DNA from: an uncultured Candidatus Saccharibacteria bacterium
Lineage (GTDB): Bacteria > Patescibacteriota > Saccharimonadia > Saccharimonadales > Saccharimonadaceae
DNA length: 31,565 bases
Direction of reading: 5' to 3'
Assembly (NCBI GenBank): GCA_948945085.1
Contig: CARBGY010000010.1
Location: 1-31,565, forward strand
The position numbers and the translations under genes are program-made. The notes under the pieces were generated by a model. The model did no database searches, was not told the origin of the DNA, and was given only the letters and a program-made list of their open reading frames with translations. Of the stretch, positions 23,641-30,635 are shown in pieces. Numbering within the stretch: position 1 is the first letter of the stretch; each line of letters begins with the position of its first letter.

Positions 23641-24486
23641 ATGGAATTATTGATTTTAGGGGTGGTGGCTTTGGTTTTGGTGGAAACGACAGTACTTTTA
23701 TTTAGGGGCGAGAAGAAAGTTTTTTCGTCGGGTGGGCAAGGGCGAAAGGTTTACGTTGACACCTCGGCATTGATGGATTCGCGGCTTTTAGGGGTGGCGG
23801 AAACTGGTTTTATGGGAGACGACTTGATTATACCGAGAAGCGTAATTAATGAGCTGCAACTTCTTGCGGATGGAAAAGATCATGATAAGAGAATTAGGGC
23901 GAGAGCTGGTTTGGATGTGGTGAGGGAATTGGAACGAGTAGTATATTTTGAGACGGTGATACTTGATGACGTGCTAGACCGAACGCCGGTAGATAATCGA
24001 TTGTTAGAGTTAGCAAGAGAGAATCACGGAGTAATTCTTAGCAATGATTTTAATTTACAGAAGGTAGCGGCGACAGAACATATTATGGTTCTAAATTTGA
24101 ATGCTTTGGCGTTGGCAATGCGAAATGAGTATTTGCCTGGGGAGAGGACAAGAGTTAAGATTGCTGCGACGGGTAGTAATGCGGGGCAGGGAGTGGCTTA
24201 TTTGAAGGATGGGACGATGGTGGTGGTTGATCATGCCCAGTCGAAGTTAGGCGAAGAAGTGGAGATTGAGTTTATTAGATTAAACCAGACGGCGGCGGGG
24301 ACGATGATGTTTGCAAAATTGGTGAATAACGGTAAAGGTAGCGCAGAGCAAAAGGGGATTGGGAAAGTTACGACTAAGGTAAAGACTAAAGTGGTGGGGA
24401 AACAACGAAAAGCGACCGTATTAAAGCCGAAGCGTTTGAGTAGCGAAGAAAGGTTAATGAAGGCGATTGAGCAACAGGAAAAGTAG
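23641..24486 (+). CDS. Membrane-anchored PIN-TRAM domain protein (YacL-like)
   Basis: The 281-residue protein has one N-terminal transmembrane helix (about 1-22), a PIN-fold nuclease domain and a TRAM RNA-binding domain. PIN acidic residues are D40 (KVYVDTSALMD), E71 (VINELQLLAD), D118 (TPVDNR) and D136 (SNDFNLQ). The TRAM region starts near GERTRVKIAATGSNAGQGVA. The relatives called YacL have four membrane helices; this one keeps a single helix. The C-terminus is basic. A membrane-tethered RNA-cleaving or RNA-binding role is inferred from the domains; the target is unknown. Confidence 0.85.
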   Translation: MELLILGVVALVLVETTVLLFRGEKKVFSSGGQGRKVYVDTSALMDSRLLGVAETGFMGDDLIIPRSVINELQLLADGKDHDKRIRARAGLDVVRELERVVYFETVILDDVLDRTPVDNRLLELARENHGVILSNDFNLQKVAATEHIMVLNLNALALAMRNEYLPGERTRVKIAATGSNAGQGVAYLKDGTMVVVDHAQSKLGEEVEIEFIRLNQTAAGTMMFAKLVNNGKGSAEQKGIGKVTTKVKTKVVGKQRKATVLKPKRLSSEERLMKAIEQQEK

Positions 24487-24522
24487 GTTGGTTTGGGAAA
24501 ATTTGAAGGTTTTGATAAGGTG

Positions 24523-24531
24523 TGATATACT
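24523..24531 (+). promoter_or_regulatory. Extended -10 promoter of tRNA-Val
   Basis: TGA-TATACT ends nine bases before the first base of the mature tRNA, so the precursor should have only a two- or three-base 5' leader. Confidence 0.65.
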
Positions 24532-24540
24532 GGGGGTGTT

Positions 24541-24617
24541 GGGTCGCTAGCTCAGTTGGCTAGAGCGCCTCGTTTACACCGAGGAGGTCGGGGGTTCGAG
24601 CCCCTCGCGACCCACCA
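24541..24617 (+). tRNA. tRNA-Val (anticodon TAC)
   Basis: A full cloverleaf is readable. The acceptor stem is GGGTCGC (24541-24547) with GCGACCC (24607-24613). The anticodon stem CCTCG/CGAGG encloses TTTACAC with anticodon TAC. The T loop TTCGAGC is closed by a five-pair stem with one wobble. A discriminator base A is followed by an encoded CCA (24615-24617). Confidence 0.96.
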
Positions 24618-24650
24618 AGAGTGAAATTATCGGTTGATATTAACCCCAGA

Positions 24651-24685
24651 AATGCGTCTTTACAGATAGGAAGGACGCATTTTTT
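24651..24685 (+). terminator. Intrinsic terminator after tRNA-Val
   Basis: AATGCGTC (24651-24658) pairs with GACGCATT (24674-24681), and the stem is followed by a run of six T (24680-24685). Confidence 0.8.
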
Positions 24686-24717
24686 GGTTGTTAATTCTAA
24701 TGCTGGTTTTAGGTGTG

Positions 24718-24726
24718 TGATATAAT
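24718..24726 (+). promoter_or_regulatory. Extended -10 promoter of the YgjV-like gene
   Basis: TGA-TATAAT (24721-24726) ends seven bases before the ATG at 24734. It lies inside the longer open frame beginning at 24713, which therefore is not the real start. Confidence 0.65.
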
Positions 24727-24733
24727 AATGGTT

Positions 24734-25306
24734 ATGGATATAAGTTGGGTTTATGTTTGGTCGCAGGTTTTGACTGTAATAGAGTATGCATTGTTAGGAG
24801 CTTCGTATCTAGCGAAGAATCGTAAAGCAGTGGTTGTGCTTGACATTGTATCTATGACTACGGGGATTTTTGCGTTTTTGTTGCTTGGGGCGGACCTGGG
24901 GATGATGATGTCAATAATTATCTTGTTGGCAAATCTTTATTATTTGTGGGATGAAAGGGTACATAATAAGAAAGAACGGACGAAGTTGCATCTGAGAGAT
25001 TATATTGTACTTGCGATGGTTTTGGTAGGAATAGGAGTGATAGCTTGGTTGACTTATGATGGACCACTGAGTTTGTTATCTGTGATGGCGACAGTACTCT
25101 ATGAGGTATCAATTTGGCAAAAGAGTACAAGGATTTATAAGTTTTTGGGGATTCCAGTGGCATTTTGTTGGATGACCTATAATGGATTTGTTCATTCGAT
25201 TTTTGGGGTGATTTGTGAAGCTGTGATGCTTGTTATTGCGGTAGTGGGGTATGTGAGGGAAGTTCGGGGTAAAAATAGTAAAAAGAGACTAAAAAGGAAA
25301 GGTTAA
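24734..25306 (+). CDS. YgjV-family inner membrane protein
   Basis: A 190-residue protein with about six hydrophobic segments. Its pattern follows the YgjV family: an N-terminal helix with IEYALLGASYLAKNRKAV, a central GADLGMMMSIIILLANLYYL, and a C-terminal half with SIWQKSTRIYKFLGIPVAF and FVHSIFGVICEAVML. No function is established for the family. The start is chosen by the leaderless promoter; ATG 24728 is too close to the -10 box. The C-terminus is basic. It is a single-gene unit between tRNA-Val and thrS. Confidence 0.7.
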   Translation: MDISWVYVWSQVLTVIEYALLGASYLAKNRKAVVVLDIVSMTTGIFAFLLLGADLGMMMSIIILLANLYYLWDERVHNKKERTKLHLRDYIVLAMVLVGIGVIAWLTYDGPLSLLSVMATVLYEVSIWQKSTRIYKFLGIPVAFCWMTYNGFVHSIFGVICEAVMLVIAVVGYVREVRGKNSKKRLKRKG

Positions 25307-25309
25307 AAT

Positions 25310-25383
25310 TTGTGTTCAATGTGTATTTTGGATGACAAATTAGATGAAACGCGGATTTTATCTCAATAAAAATTGTGTTCAAT
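25310..25383 (+). repeat. Direct repeat pair upstream of thrS
   Basis: TTGTGTTCAAT occurs at 25310-25320 and again at 25373-25383, 63 bases apart, with similar A-rich flanks. Both lie before the thrS promoter and could be binding sites. Nothing else is visible in the 170-base gap besides the promoter and leader. Confidence 0.5.
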
Positions 25384-25425
25384 AAGATGGGGACTTAAAA
25401 TATCAGAGAATGCTGGTTTTTGTAG

Positions 25426-25462
25426 TATAATATAGGGGTAAAAATAAGTGCTAGAAATAGCA
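25426..25462 (+). promoter_or_regulatory. thrS promoter and leader hairpin
   Basis: TATAAT (25426-25431) has no TGN extension. The expected leader of about 40 bases contains a hairpin, TGCTA (25449-25453) with TAGCA (25458-25462), capped by a GAAA tetraloop. It abuts the ribosome site AGAAAGGA (25462-25469), seven bases before the ATG, so it could affect initiation. No T-box sequence is present. Confidence 0.5.
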
Positions 25463-25476
25463 GAAAGGATAAAGCT

Positions 25477-27258
25477 ATGGTAAGTTCGAGCAGTGACGTC
25501 GAAAAAATGCGCCATACGCTGAGCCATGTTTTGGCGGCGGCGGTGCGGGAGCTTTATCCGACAACAACTTTTGGAGTGGGGCCGGCGATTGAGAACGGAT
25601 TTTATTATGATATCGATTTTGGAGATGTAAAAGTTTCTGATGCGGATTTGGCAAGAATAGAGAAAAAAATGCGAGGAATTATCGCACGAAAGTGTAAGAT
25701 GGTGCGACGGGAGGTGTCTCGTGAAGACGCAATGAAGTGGGCGCAGGAGAATGGACAGAAGTATAAAGTGGAGTTAATTGAGGAGCTACCAGAAGGGGAA
25801 ACAATAAGTTTTTATGACTTAGTGGATCCGAAGACTGATGAGGTGCTATTTAGCGATCTTTGTAAAGGTCCGCACGTAGAGAACTTAGAGGAAATTGGGG
25901 CGTTTAAGCTGATGAGAGTGGCTGGGGCGTATTGGCGAGGGGATGAGAAACGGGAGATGTTGACGCGGATTTATGGGGTGGCGTTTGAGACCGAGGGGGA
26001 GTTGGAAGAATATTTGAAGAGGCAGGAAGAGGCGAAGAGGCGTGACCATCGGAAATTGGGGAAAGAGTTGGATTTGTTTTGTTTTTCGGATTTGGTGGGA
26101 GCGGGGTTGCCACTGTTTACACCGAGAGGGACAGTGCTACGCGAGGAATTAAGTGAATTATCACTAGGGATGCGTGGGAGAGCAGGATTTAAGAAGGTTT
26201 GGACGCCGCATATTACGAAGGTAGATCTATATAAGAAGTCGGGGCATTATGCAAAATTTGGTGAAGAACTTTTTATGGTACATTCGCAGGTAAATGGGGA
26301 AGAGTTTGCACTCAAGCCAATGAACTGTCCACATCATGCGCAGATTTTTGCTTCGCGTCCGCGGACTTACAAGGAGATGCCGGTGAGGTATATGGAGGCG
26401 ACGACCGATTATCGTGATGAAAAGACGGGCGAGTTGGGTGGTTTGTCGAGAGTAAGATCTCTGACACAGGATGATTCGCATGTATTTTGTCGTAAGGACC
26501 AGATTAAAAGTGAGATACAGACTCTGGTAGGGATTGTGCGAAGATTGTATGCTACGGTTGGCATGGATAAGCTGAAAGCTAGATTGAGCTATCGCGACTC
26601 GAGTGATAAATATTTGGGTGATCCGGAACTTTGGAAGATGGCACAGGAGCAGATAAAACAGGCTGCAATTGATAATGGGCTGGACTACTTCGAACAAGAG
26701 GGAGAAGCAGCATTTTATGGTCCGAAGATTGACTTTATGGCAGAGGATGCGCTAGGACGCGAACACCAGGTGGCGACGGTGCAGCTGGATTTTGTGCAGC
26801 CAGAACGTTTTGGGCTGGAGTTTGTGAATGAAAAGGGCGAAAAAGAACGTCCGGTCATGATTCATCATGCGACGTTGGGGTCGATCGAACGATTTATGAG
26901 CGTGTTTATCGAACATACTGGGGGTTGGTTCCCGTTGTGGTGTGCGCCAGAGCAAGTGAGGGTGTTGACGGTGAATGATAAGGTGGAGGGGTATGTGGAT
27001 GAGGTAGAGAAGGTGCTGCGTGGAGTGGTGCTAGAGGAGCCGGTGAGAGGGAATGAGTTGAGGTATGAGGTTGATCGGAGTGACGATAGTTTAGGGAAGA
27101 AGATCAAGCGGGCAACAGAGATGAAGATTCCCGTGGTGCTGATTGTTGGTGAGAAAGATGCTGCTGAAAGCGTTGTGAGCGTCAGGACGAGAGATGGGGA
27201 AGAGAAGGTGAAGTTGGATGAGCTAAAGGGGTGGTTGATGGAAAAAAGTAGAAAGTAG
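25477..27258 (+). CDS. thrS: Threonyl-tRNA synthetase lacking the TGS domain
   Basis: This class II enzyme charges tRNA-Thr. The 593 residues begin almost at once with the editing domain (MRHTLSHVLAAAV, with the HxxxH pair, and DLCKGPHVENLEEIGAF with its cysteine and histidine). The N-terminal TGS domain of about 60 residues in E. coli ThrS is missing. Catalytic-domain zinc ligands are visible as C in MNCPHH, H in DDSHVFC and H in MIHHATLGSIERFM. The C-terminal anticodon-binding domain starts near WCAPEQVRVLTV. It opens a run that includes miaA and the M50 protease. Confidence 0.95.
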   Translation: MVSSSSDVEKMRHTLSHVLAAAVRELYPTTTFGVGPAIENGFYYDIDFGDVKVSDADLARIEKKMRGIIARKCKMVRREVSREDAMKWAQENGQKYKVELIEELPEGETISFYDLVDPKTDEVLFSDLCKGPHVENLEEIGAFKLMRVAGAYWRGDEKREMLTRIYGVAFETEGELEEYLKRQEEAKRRDHRKLGKELDLFCFSDLVGAGLPLFTPRGTVLREELSELSLGMRGRAGFKKVWTPHITKVDLYKKSGHYAKFGEELFMVHSQVNGEEFALKPMNCPHHAQIFASRPRTYKEMPVRYMEATTDYRDEKTGELGGLSRVRSLTQDDSHVFCRKDQIKSEIQTLVGIVRRLYATVGMDKLKARLSYRDSSDKYLGDPELWKMAQEQIKQAAIDNGLDYFEQEGEAAFYGPKIDFMAEDALGREHQVATVQLDFVQPERFGLEFVNEKGEKERPVMIHHATLGSIERFMSVFIEHTGGWFPLWCAPEQVRVLTVNDKVEGYVDEVEKVLRGVVLEEPVRGNELRYEVDRSDDSLGKKIKRATEMKIPVVLIVGEKDAAESVVSVRTRDGEEKVKLDELKGWLMEKSRK

Positions 27259-27269
27259 GCTAGGACGGT

Positions 27270-27863
27270 ATGCTTGAAAAAAATGGCTCTGTGAGAGCAA
27301 TGGAGGCTCTACGGAGCCATTTTGGTGGGGTTTTTGATATAAATAGTGTCTTTGGGTATAAATTTGATGAGTTTTTTGCTTTTTGTCAGCATCTTGGGTA
27401 TTATGGGTATATTGCAGGGGGCGTGGAGGGGAAACTACAATCGCCAGAGGAATTTATAAGACACAGGAAGGGGAATTGTTGGGATCAGACAGAATTACAG
27501 AGGGAATGGTTTGAGAGGCGGGGTCATCAAGTAAAAACATACCTGTTGTATTATTATTTGAGAGACGATTATTGTCCATCACATTCAATTTTAACTTATC
27601 TGGATGAAGATAGATGGTGTTGGTTTGAGCCGATGTTCTATGGTGCAGCAGTAGAATATTCGGGAGTCCATAAGTATTTTAGAGAAGAGGAGTTGTTGGA
27701 AGATTTTAAGCGTGTGTTTGCGCTGAACGGACAAAGGTCGGAGATGTTGCCGGATAAAATAGATGAAACGAAGTGGTCGCTTTATGAATATGAAAGGCCT
27801 AGTTACGGTATTTCTGATGTTGAGTTTTATGAACATTGCCGAAAGGGGAAGAGGATTTTATGA
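27270..27863 (+). CDS. Transglutaminase-like cysteine protein
   Basis: The 197-residue product has a possible Cys-His-acid triad: C70 in KGNCWDQTELQREWF, H105 in CPSHSILTYL, and an acidic residue near E120 in RWCWFEP. This order and spacing are like transglutaminase/papain-like folds, though no family is certain. It has no signal peptide, so it would act in the cytoplasm. The start at ATG 27270 has an AGGA site; the ATG at 27300 is an alternative. Both fall in a strong hairpin. The stop overlaps miaA by four bases. Confidence 0.6.
   Translation: MLEKNGSVRAMEALRSHFGGVFDINSVFGYKFDEFFAFCQHLGYYGYIAGGVEGKLQSPEEFIRHRKGNCWDQTELQREWFERRGHQVKTYLLYYYLRDDYCPSHSILTYLDEDRWCWFEPMFYGAAVEYSGVHKYFREEELLEDFKRVFALNGQRSEMLPDKIDETKWSLYEYERPSYGISDVEFYEHCRKGKRIL
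27280..27323 (+). promoter_or_regulatory. Hairpin covering the start of the transglutaminase-like gene
   Basis: AAAATGGCTC (27280-27289) pairs perfectly with GAGCCATTTT (27314-27323). Inside it AGAGC (27294-27298) pairs with GCTCT (27306-27310). It lies just after the thrS stop and ends in four T, so it may act as a leaky terminator, a start-codon mask or a processing site. Confidence 0.5.
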
Positions 27864-28642
27864 GTTTTGAAAAAACAGTGGTGGTTGTTGGGCCGACGGC
27901 TTCTGGTAAAACAGGGGTAGCGATTCGAATTGCGAAGGAAATTGAACGTCGGGCGAAAGGGTCGGCCGACGGGACGTACTGCGGATTTAAGGGGGTGGAA
28001 GTAATTTCAGCGGATTCGCGAGCAATTTATAGGGGGATGGATATCGGGACAGCAAAGCCGAGCGTGGAAGAACAACAGGGGATTCGACATTGGGGGATTA
28101 ACTTAGTGGAGCCAGGGGAGCGTTTTACGGTGGCAGATTGGAAAAACTATGCTGAGGAGAAGATAATAGAGATTAAGGAGAGGGGGAATTTACCGATGGT
28201 GGTGGGCGGGACAGGGTTGTATGTTGATGCTTTGGTATATGATTATCAGTTTGGTGAAGAAAAAAAGTTGACCCAGGATGATCGTAGGGGGGATTGTACA
28301 AAATTTTTACTCATTGGAGTAAAGACTGACCCTGAGGTTCTAAGGAGACGGATAACGGAGAGAGCGGATAAATTTTTTATTCAAGAACTATATGATGAAA
28401 CACGAATGTTGGTCGGGAAGTATAAATGGGATACTCAGGCGATGAAAAGCAATATCTATCAGTTTGCATGGGGTTATCTAGGTGGAGAAATAAGTAGAGA
28501 GCGTGCAAAAGAATTGTTCATTTATGATGACTGGCACTTAGCAAAGCGACAATTAACTTGGTTCAAGCGGAACAAAAATATTAACTGGTTACCACTTGTG
28601 GAAATAGAGGACTTCGTGCTAAAATGTATACAGGATGAGTAA
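27860..28642 (+). CDS. miaA: tRNA dimethylallyltransferase MiaA
   Basis: MiaA transfers a dimethylallyl group to A37 of tRNAs that read UNN codons. The P-loop GPTASGKT, the tRNA-binding stretch ISADSRAIYRGMDIGTAKP and VVGGTGLYVDALVYD are all present. With the start at ATG 27860, overlapping the previous stop as ATGA, it has 260 residues, shorter than the usual 300 or so; the middle insertion domain is reduced. The stop overlaps the next ATG by eight bases. Confidence 0.95.
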   Translation: MSFEKTVVVVGPTASGKTGVAIRIAKEIERRAKGSADGTYCGFKGVEVISADSRAIYRGMDIGTAKPSVEEQQGIRHWGINLVEPGERFTVADWKNYAEEKIIEIKERGNLPMVVGGTGLYVDALVYDYQFGEEKKLTQDDRRGDCTKFLLIGVKTDPEVLRRRITERADKFFIQELYDETRMLVGKYKWDTQAMKSNIYQFAWGYLGGEISRERAKELFIYDDWHLAKRQLTWFKRNKNINWLPLVEIEDFVLKCIQDE

Positions 28643-29270
28643 AGAAGATAGCACTCCAATTGAAAAATTGTTCGGATCAAAAACACGGGCGAAGTTATTG
28701 GAACTGTTTTTTTCAAATACGAATAAGTCTTATTATGTGCGTGAGATCACAAGAGTTATAAATGAACAAATTAATTCCGTACGGAGAGAGTTGATTAATT
28801 TAGAAGGCGTTGGAGTAGTGAAGAGTGAGACGTATGATAATAAAGTCTACTATTCGGCCAATATGAAAAGTCAATATGCGCATGCTTTTCAGGAGCTATT
28901 TGCGCCGAGGAAGGCAACAACAACTAGCGGGGCGGCGCCGGTGGAAGTGCAACGGATCGTTCGTCGGAACAATTGGGAGGACATGATTAGGCCGGTGGCG
29001 AAGTATTTAAAGGGGTTAATTGTGACGAATCGGTTACCGGGTCAGGATGGTATAGATATGTTGGTGATTGGGGACGATGGCGCAAAGAAATTGACGCGGT
29101 GGGCAGAGGTAGTTGAGAAACGGCAAGGTCGGCCAATGAATTATGTGATAATGGGGCGGGATGATTATTTGTATAGAAAGAGTGTGCGTGATAAGTTTTT
29201 GTGTGAGCTTTTGGAAATGGAGCTTACTGAAGTATATGATCCGGATAAGATGATAAATATAGAGAAATAA
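28635..29270 (+). CDS. Winged helix-turn-helix protein with a degenerate nucleotidyltransferase-like domain
   Basis: The 211-residue protein starts with a winged helix-turn-helix (about 8-75): KLFGSKTRAKLLELFF, YYVREITRVINEQINSVRREL and GVVKSETYDNKVYY. After a short linker the C-terminal domain (about 105-205) resembles the minimal nucleotidyltransferase fold often joined to such regulators, with IVTNRLPGQDGIDMLVIGDD where a GS motif and DxD would be. The GS pair is missing, so catalysis is doubtful. A DNA-binding regulator is likely. It overlaps miaA by eight bases. Confidence 0.65.
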   Translation: MSKEDSTPIEKLFGSKTRAKLLELFFSNTNKSYYVREITRVINEQINSVRRELINLEGVGVVKSETYDNKVYYSANMKSQYAHAFQELFAPRKATTTSGAAPVEVQRIVRRNNWEDMIRPVAKYLKGLIVTNRLPGQDGIDMLVIGDDGAKKLTRWAEVVEKRQGRPMNYVIMGRDDYLYRKSVRDKFLCELLEMELTEVYDPDKMINIEK

Positions 29271-29278
29271 GGAGGAAT

Positions 29279-29734
29279 ATGTTTGAGATTGAGAGTAAGA
29301 ACCAGGACGAAATTACGATTATAACGAAGACGAAACGGATTCGCTTTGATTTGGCGAGGGAAGAAATTGATGCGGAGCTTGAGGTGGGAAAGATTGTAGG
29401 ACCAGGGGAGTTTGAGATTGGGGAGGCAGCAATTCGGGGGATTGCAGTGGGAGAGAAAAAGACGGTGTATGATGTAGTTATTAATAATGTGCATGTGGGG
29501 ATTGTTGGCGATGTGGAGGAGCCGACGATTTTGGATGAGTTAGGTGTGGCGAATATTCTATGTACGAGTAGCGTGAGAGCGGTGCGTGAGATTGAGCCGA
29601 AGTTGGTGGTGGCGATGGGGAATATTGATGGGATGGTGACAGAATTGAAGCTTGGAGCGCGAACGGAGAAGAAATTAAAGGTGAAGAGTTTAGAGAGCCT
29701 TCCGGCGGCATTAGAAGTGGTAGCATTGGTTTAG
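29279..29734 (+). CDS. Degenerate metallo-beta-lactamase-fold protein
   Basis: The 151 residues resemble the middle and end of a small metallo-beta-lactamase-fold hydrolase: GPGEFEIGEAAIRGI (from residue 41), VYDVVINNVHVGIVGDVEEP, then LGVANILC and IEPKLVVAMGN. The N-terminal HxHxDH metal motif that belongs to this fold is absent, and no other His-rich motif is seen. An inactive, possibly ligand-binding version is inferred. A clear AGGAGGAAT ribosome site lies just before the ATG. The neighbours are the wHTH gene and the M50 protease gene. Confidence 0.5.
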   Translation: MFEIESKNQDEITIITKTKRIRFDLAREEIDAELEVGKIVGPGEFEIGEAAIRGIAVGEKKTVYDVVINNVHVGIVGDVEEPTILDELGVANILCTSSVRAVREIEPKLVVAMGNIDGMVTELKLGARTEKKLKVKSLESLPAALEVVALV

Positions 29735-29735
29735 T

Positions 29736-30377
29736 ATGAGAACGAATATTTTGGCGATGGCAGTGGTTTTTGTCGTAGTACTGATTTCGATGATTTTTCA
29801 CGAGCTAGCGCATGGGTTTATGGCATATTTTTTGGGGGATGATACGGCTAAAGAAGAGGGAAGGTTAACATTGAATCCGCTAAAGCATTTGGATCCATTG
29901 TTGTCGGTAGCATTGCCGCTACTCTTGTTTATGACAGGAGGGCCAATTTTTGGTGGAGCGAAGCCGGTACCAGTGAATTCTAAGAATCTGAAGTATGGGG
30001 TTTGGGGAATGGCGATGGTAGCTGTGGCTGGTCCGTTGATGAACTTTGTGATTGCGTTTGTGGCTTTTTTGGTTGGATATTACACTGGCTGGTTGGAAGC
30101 GCCTGGATTAATTGGGGTGATATTCGATTATTTAGTATTGATTAATTTGGGATTTGGGGTGTTTAATTTAATTCCAATTCCCCCGTTAGATGGATCGAGG
30201 GTTTTGTATGCGATTGCGCCGGATGGGGTAAGAGAAGCGATGTCTGGTATGGAAAAATGGGGGATTATGGTAGTGCTATTACTCGTAGTTGTTTTTCCTA
30301 GTTTTATATCGATGATTATGGGCGGGGCAATGGAGGGGATTTTACGGTTCTTTTTCTGGATAGTAGGAGTGCATTGA
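29736..30377 (+). CDS. Site-2-protease-family membrane metalloprotease (M50)
   Basis: A 213-residue membrane protein with the zinc-protease motif HELAH (H22, E23, H26) in the first helix and the third-ligand motif NLIPIPPLDGSRVL in a later helix. The segment GGAKPVPVN is also typical. About five hydrophobic helices are visible and no PDZ domain. Members cleave membrane proteins within the bilayer; the substrate here is unknown. Its ATG comes two bases after the previous stop, so it ends the thrS run. Confidence 0.9.
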   Translation: MRTNILAMAVVFVVVLISMIFHELAHGFMAYFLGDDTAKEEGRLTLNPLKHLDPLLSVALPLLLFMTGGPIFGGAKPVPVNSKNLKYGVWGMAMVAVAGPLMNFVIAFVAFLVGYYTGWLEAPGLIGVIFDYLVLINLGFGVFNLIPIPPLDGSRVLYAIAPDGVREAMSGMEKWGIMVVLLLVVVFPSFISMIMGGAMEGILRFFFWIVGVH

Positions 30378-30380
30378 GTG

Positions 30381-30389
30381 TGATATAAT
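30381..30389 (+). promoter_or_regulatory. Extended -10 promoter of the structured RNA
   Basis: TGA-TATAAT (30384-30389). Six bases later, at 30396, the closing stem of the RNA begins, the same spacing that separates the -10 box from the ATG in leaderless genes here. Confidence 0.7.
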
Positions 30390-30395
30390 AGTAAT

Positions 30396-30526
30396 ATCCC
30401 AATGGCGGCATGATTTTCCTGAATAATCATGTTTAGGGATTTCGTGGCTCATTTCCGTGGAAATGTCGCATAAGATTTTACCCACCTTGTACTTATAACA
30501 AGGAAAACATCGCCATTGGGATTTTT
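30396..30526 (+). ncRNA. Candidate small structured RNA, four-way junction with self-closing terminator
   Basis: The 131-base unit starts at the predicted start point and ends in five T. Its ends form a perfect 12-bp stem: 30396-30407 with 30511-30522. Three hairpins lie inside. Hairpin one is CATGATT (30409-30415) with AATCATG (30425-30431). Hairpin two is the longest: GGG/CCC (30436-30438, 30481-30483), a weak imperfect helix, then CATTTC (30450-30455) with GAAATG (30460-30465). Hairpin three is CCTTGT (30485-30490) with ACAAGG (30498-30503). No ORF is evident. I do not recognise it; a 6S-like RNA is a distant alternative, and SRP RNA motifs are absent. Confidence 0.75.
30511..30526 (+). 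terminator. Terminator arm of the structured RNA
   Basis: The 3' half of the 12-bp closing stem (30511-30522) runs into five T (30522-30526). The terminator hairpin is therefore formed by the two ends of the RNA itself, unusual because 103 bases separate the arms. Confidence 0.6.
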
Positions 30527-30591
30527 GATGATATGGATATAGCTGGGGGAGATTTGGAAATGGATTTTTATTAGGTGAAAGTGCGTGGATA

Positions 30592-30600
30592 TGTTATACT
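30592..30600 (+). promoter_or_regulatory. Extended -10 promoter of the Nudix-RNase H gene
   Basis: TGT-TATACT (30595-30600). The GTG start at 30636 leaves a leader of about 29 bases containing AGGA close to the start. Confidence 0.65.
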
Positions 30601-30635
30601 GGTAGTAGTAAAGAGGTAGAAAATAGGGTAGGAAA

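Noticed and set aside
25307..25476. T-box riboswitch before thrS
   Set aside because: No T-box sequence, specifier stem or terminator/antiterminator pair is visible.
30396..30526. Signal recognition particle RNA or tmRNA
   Set aside because: The conserved GGAAGGAAGC apex of SRP RNA is missing, and the unit is too short and lacks a tRNA-like end for tmRNA.
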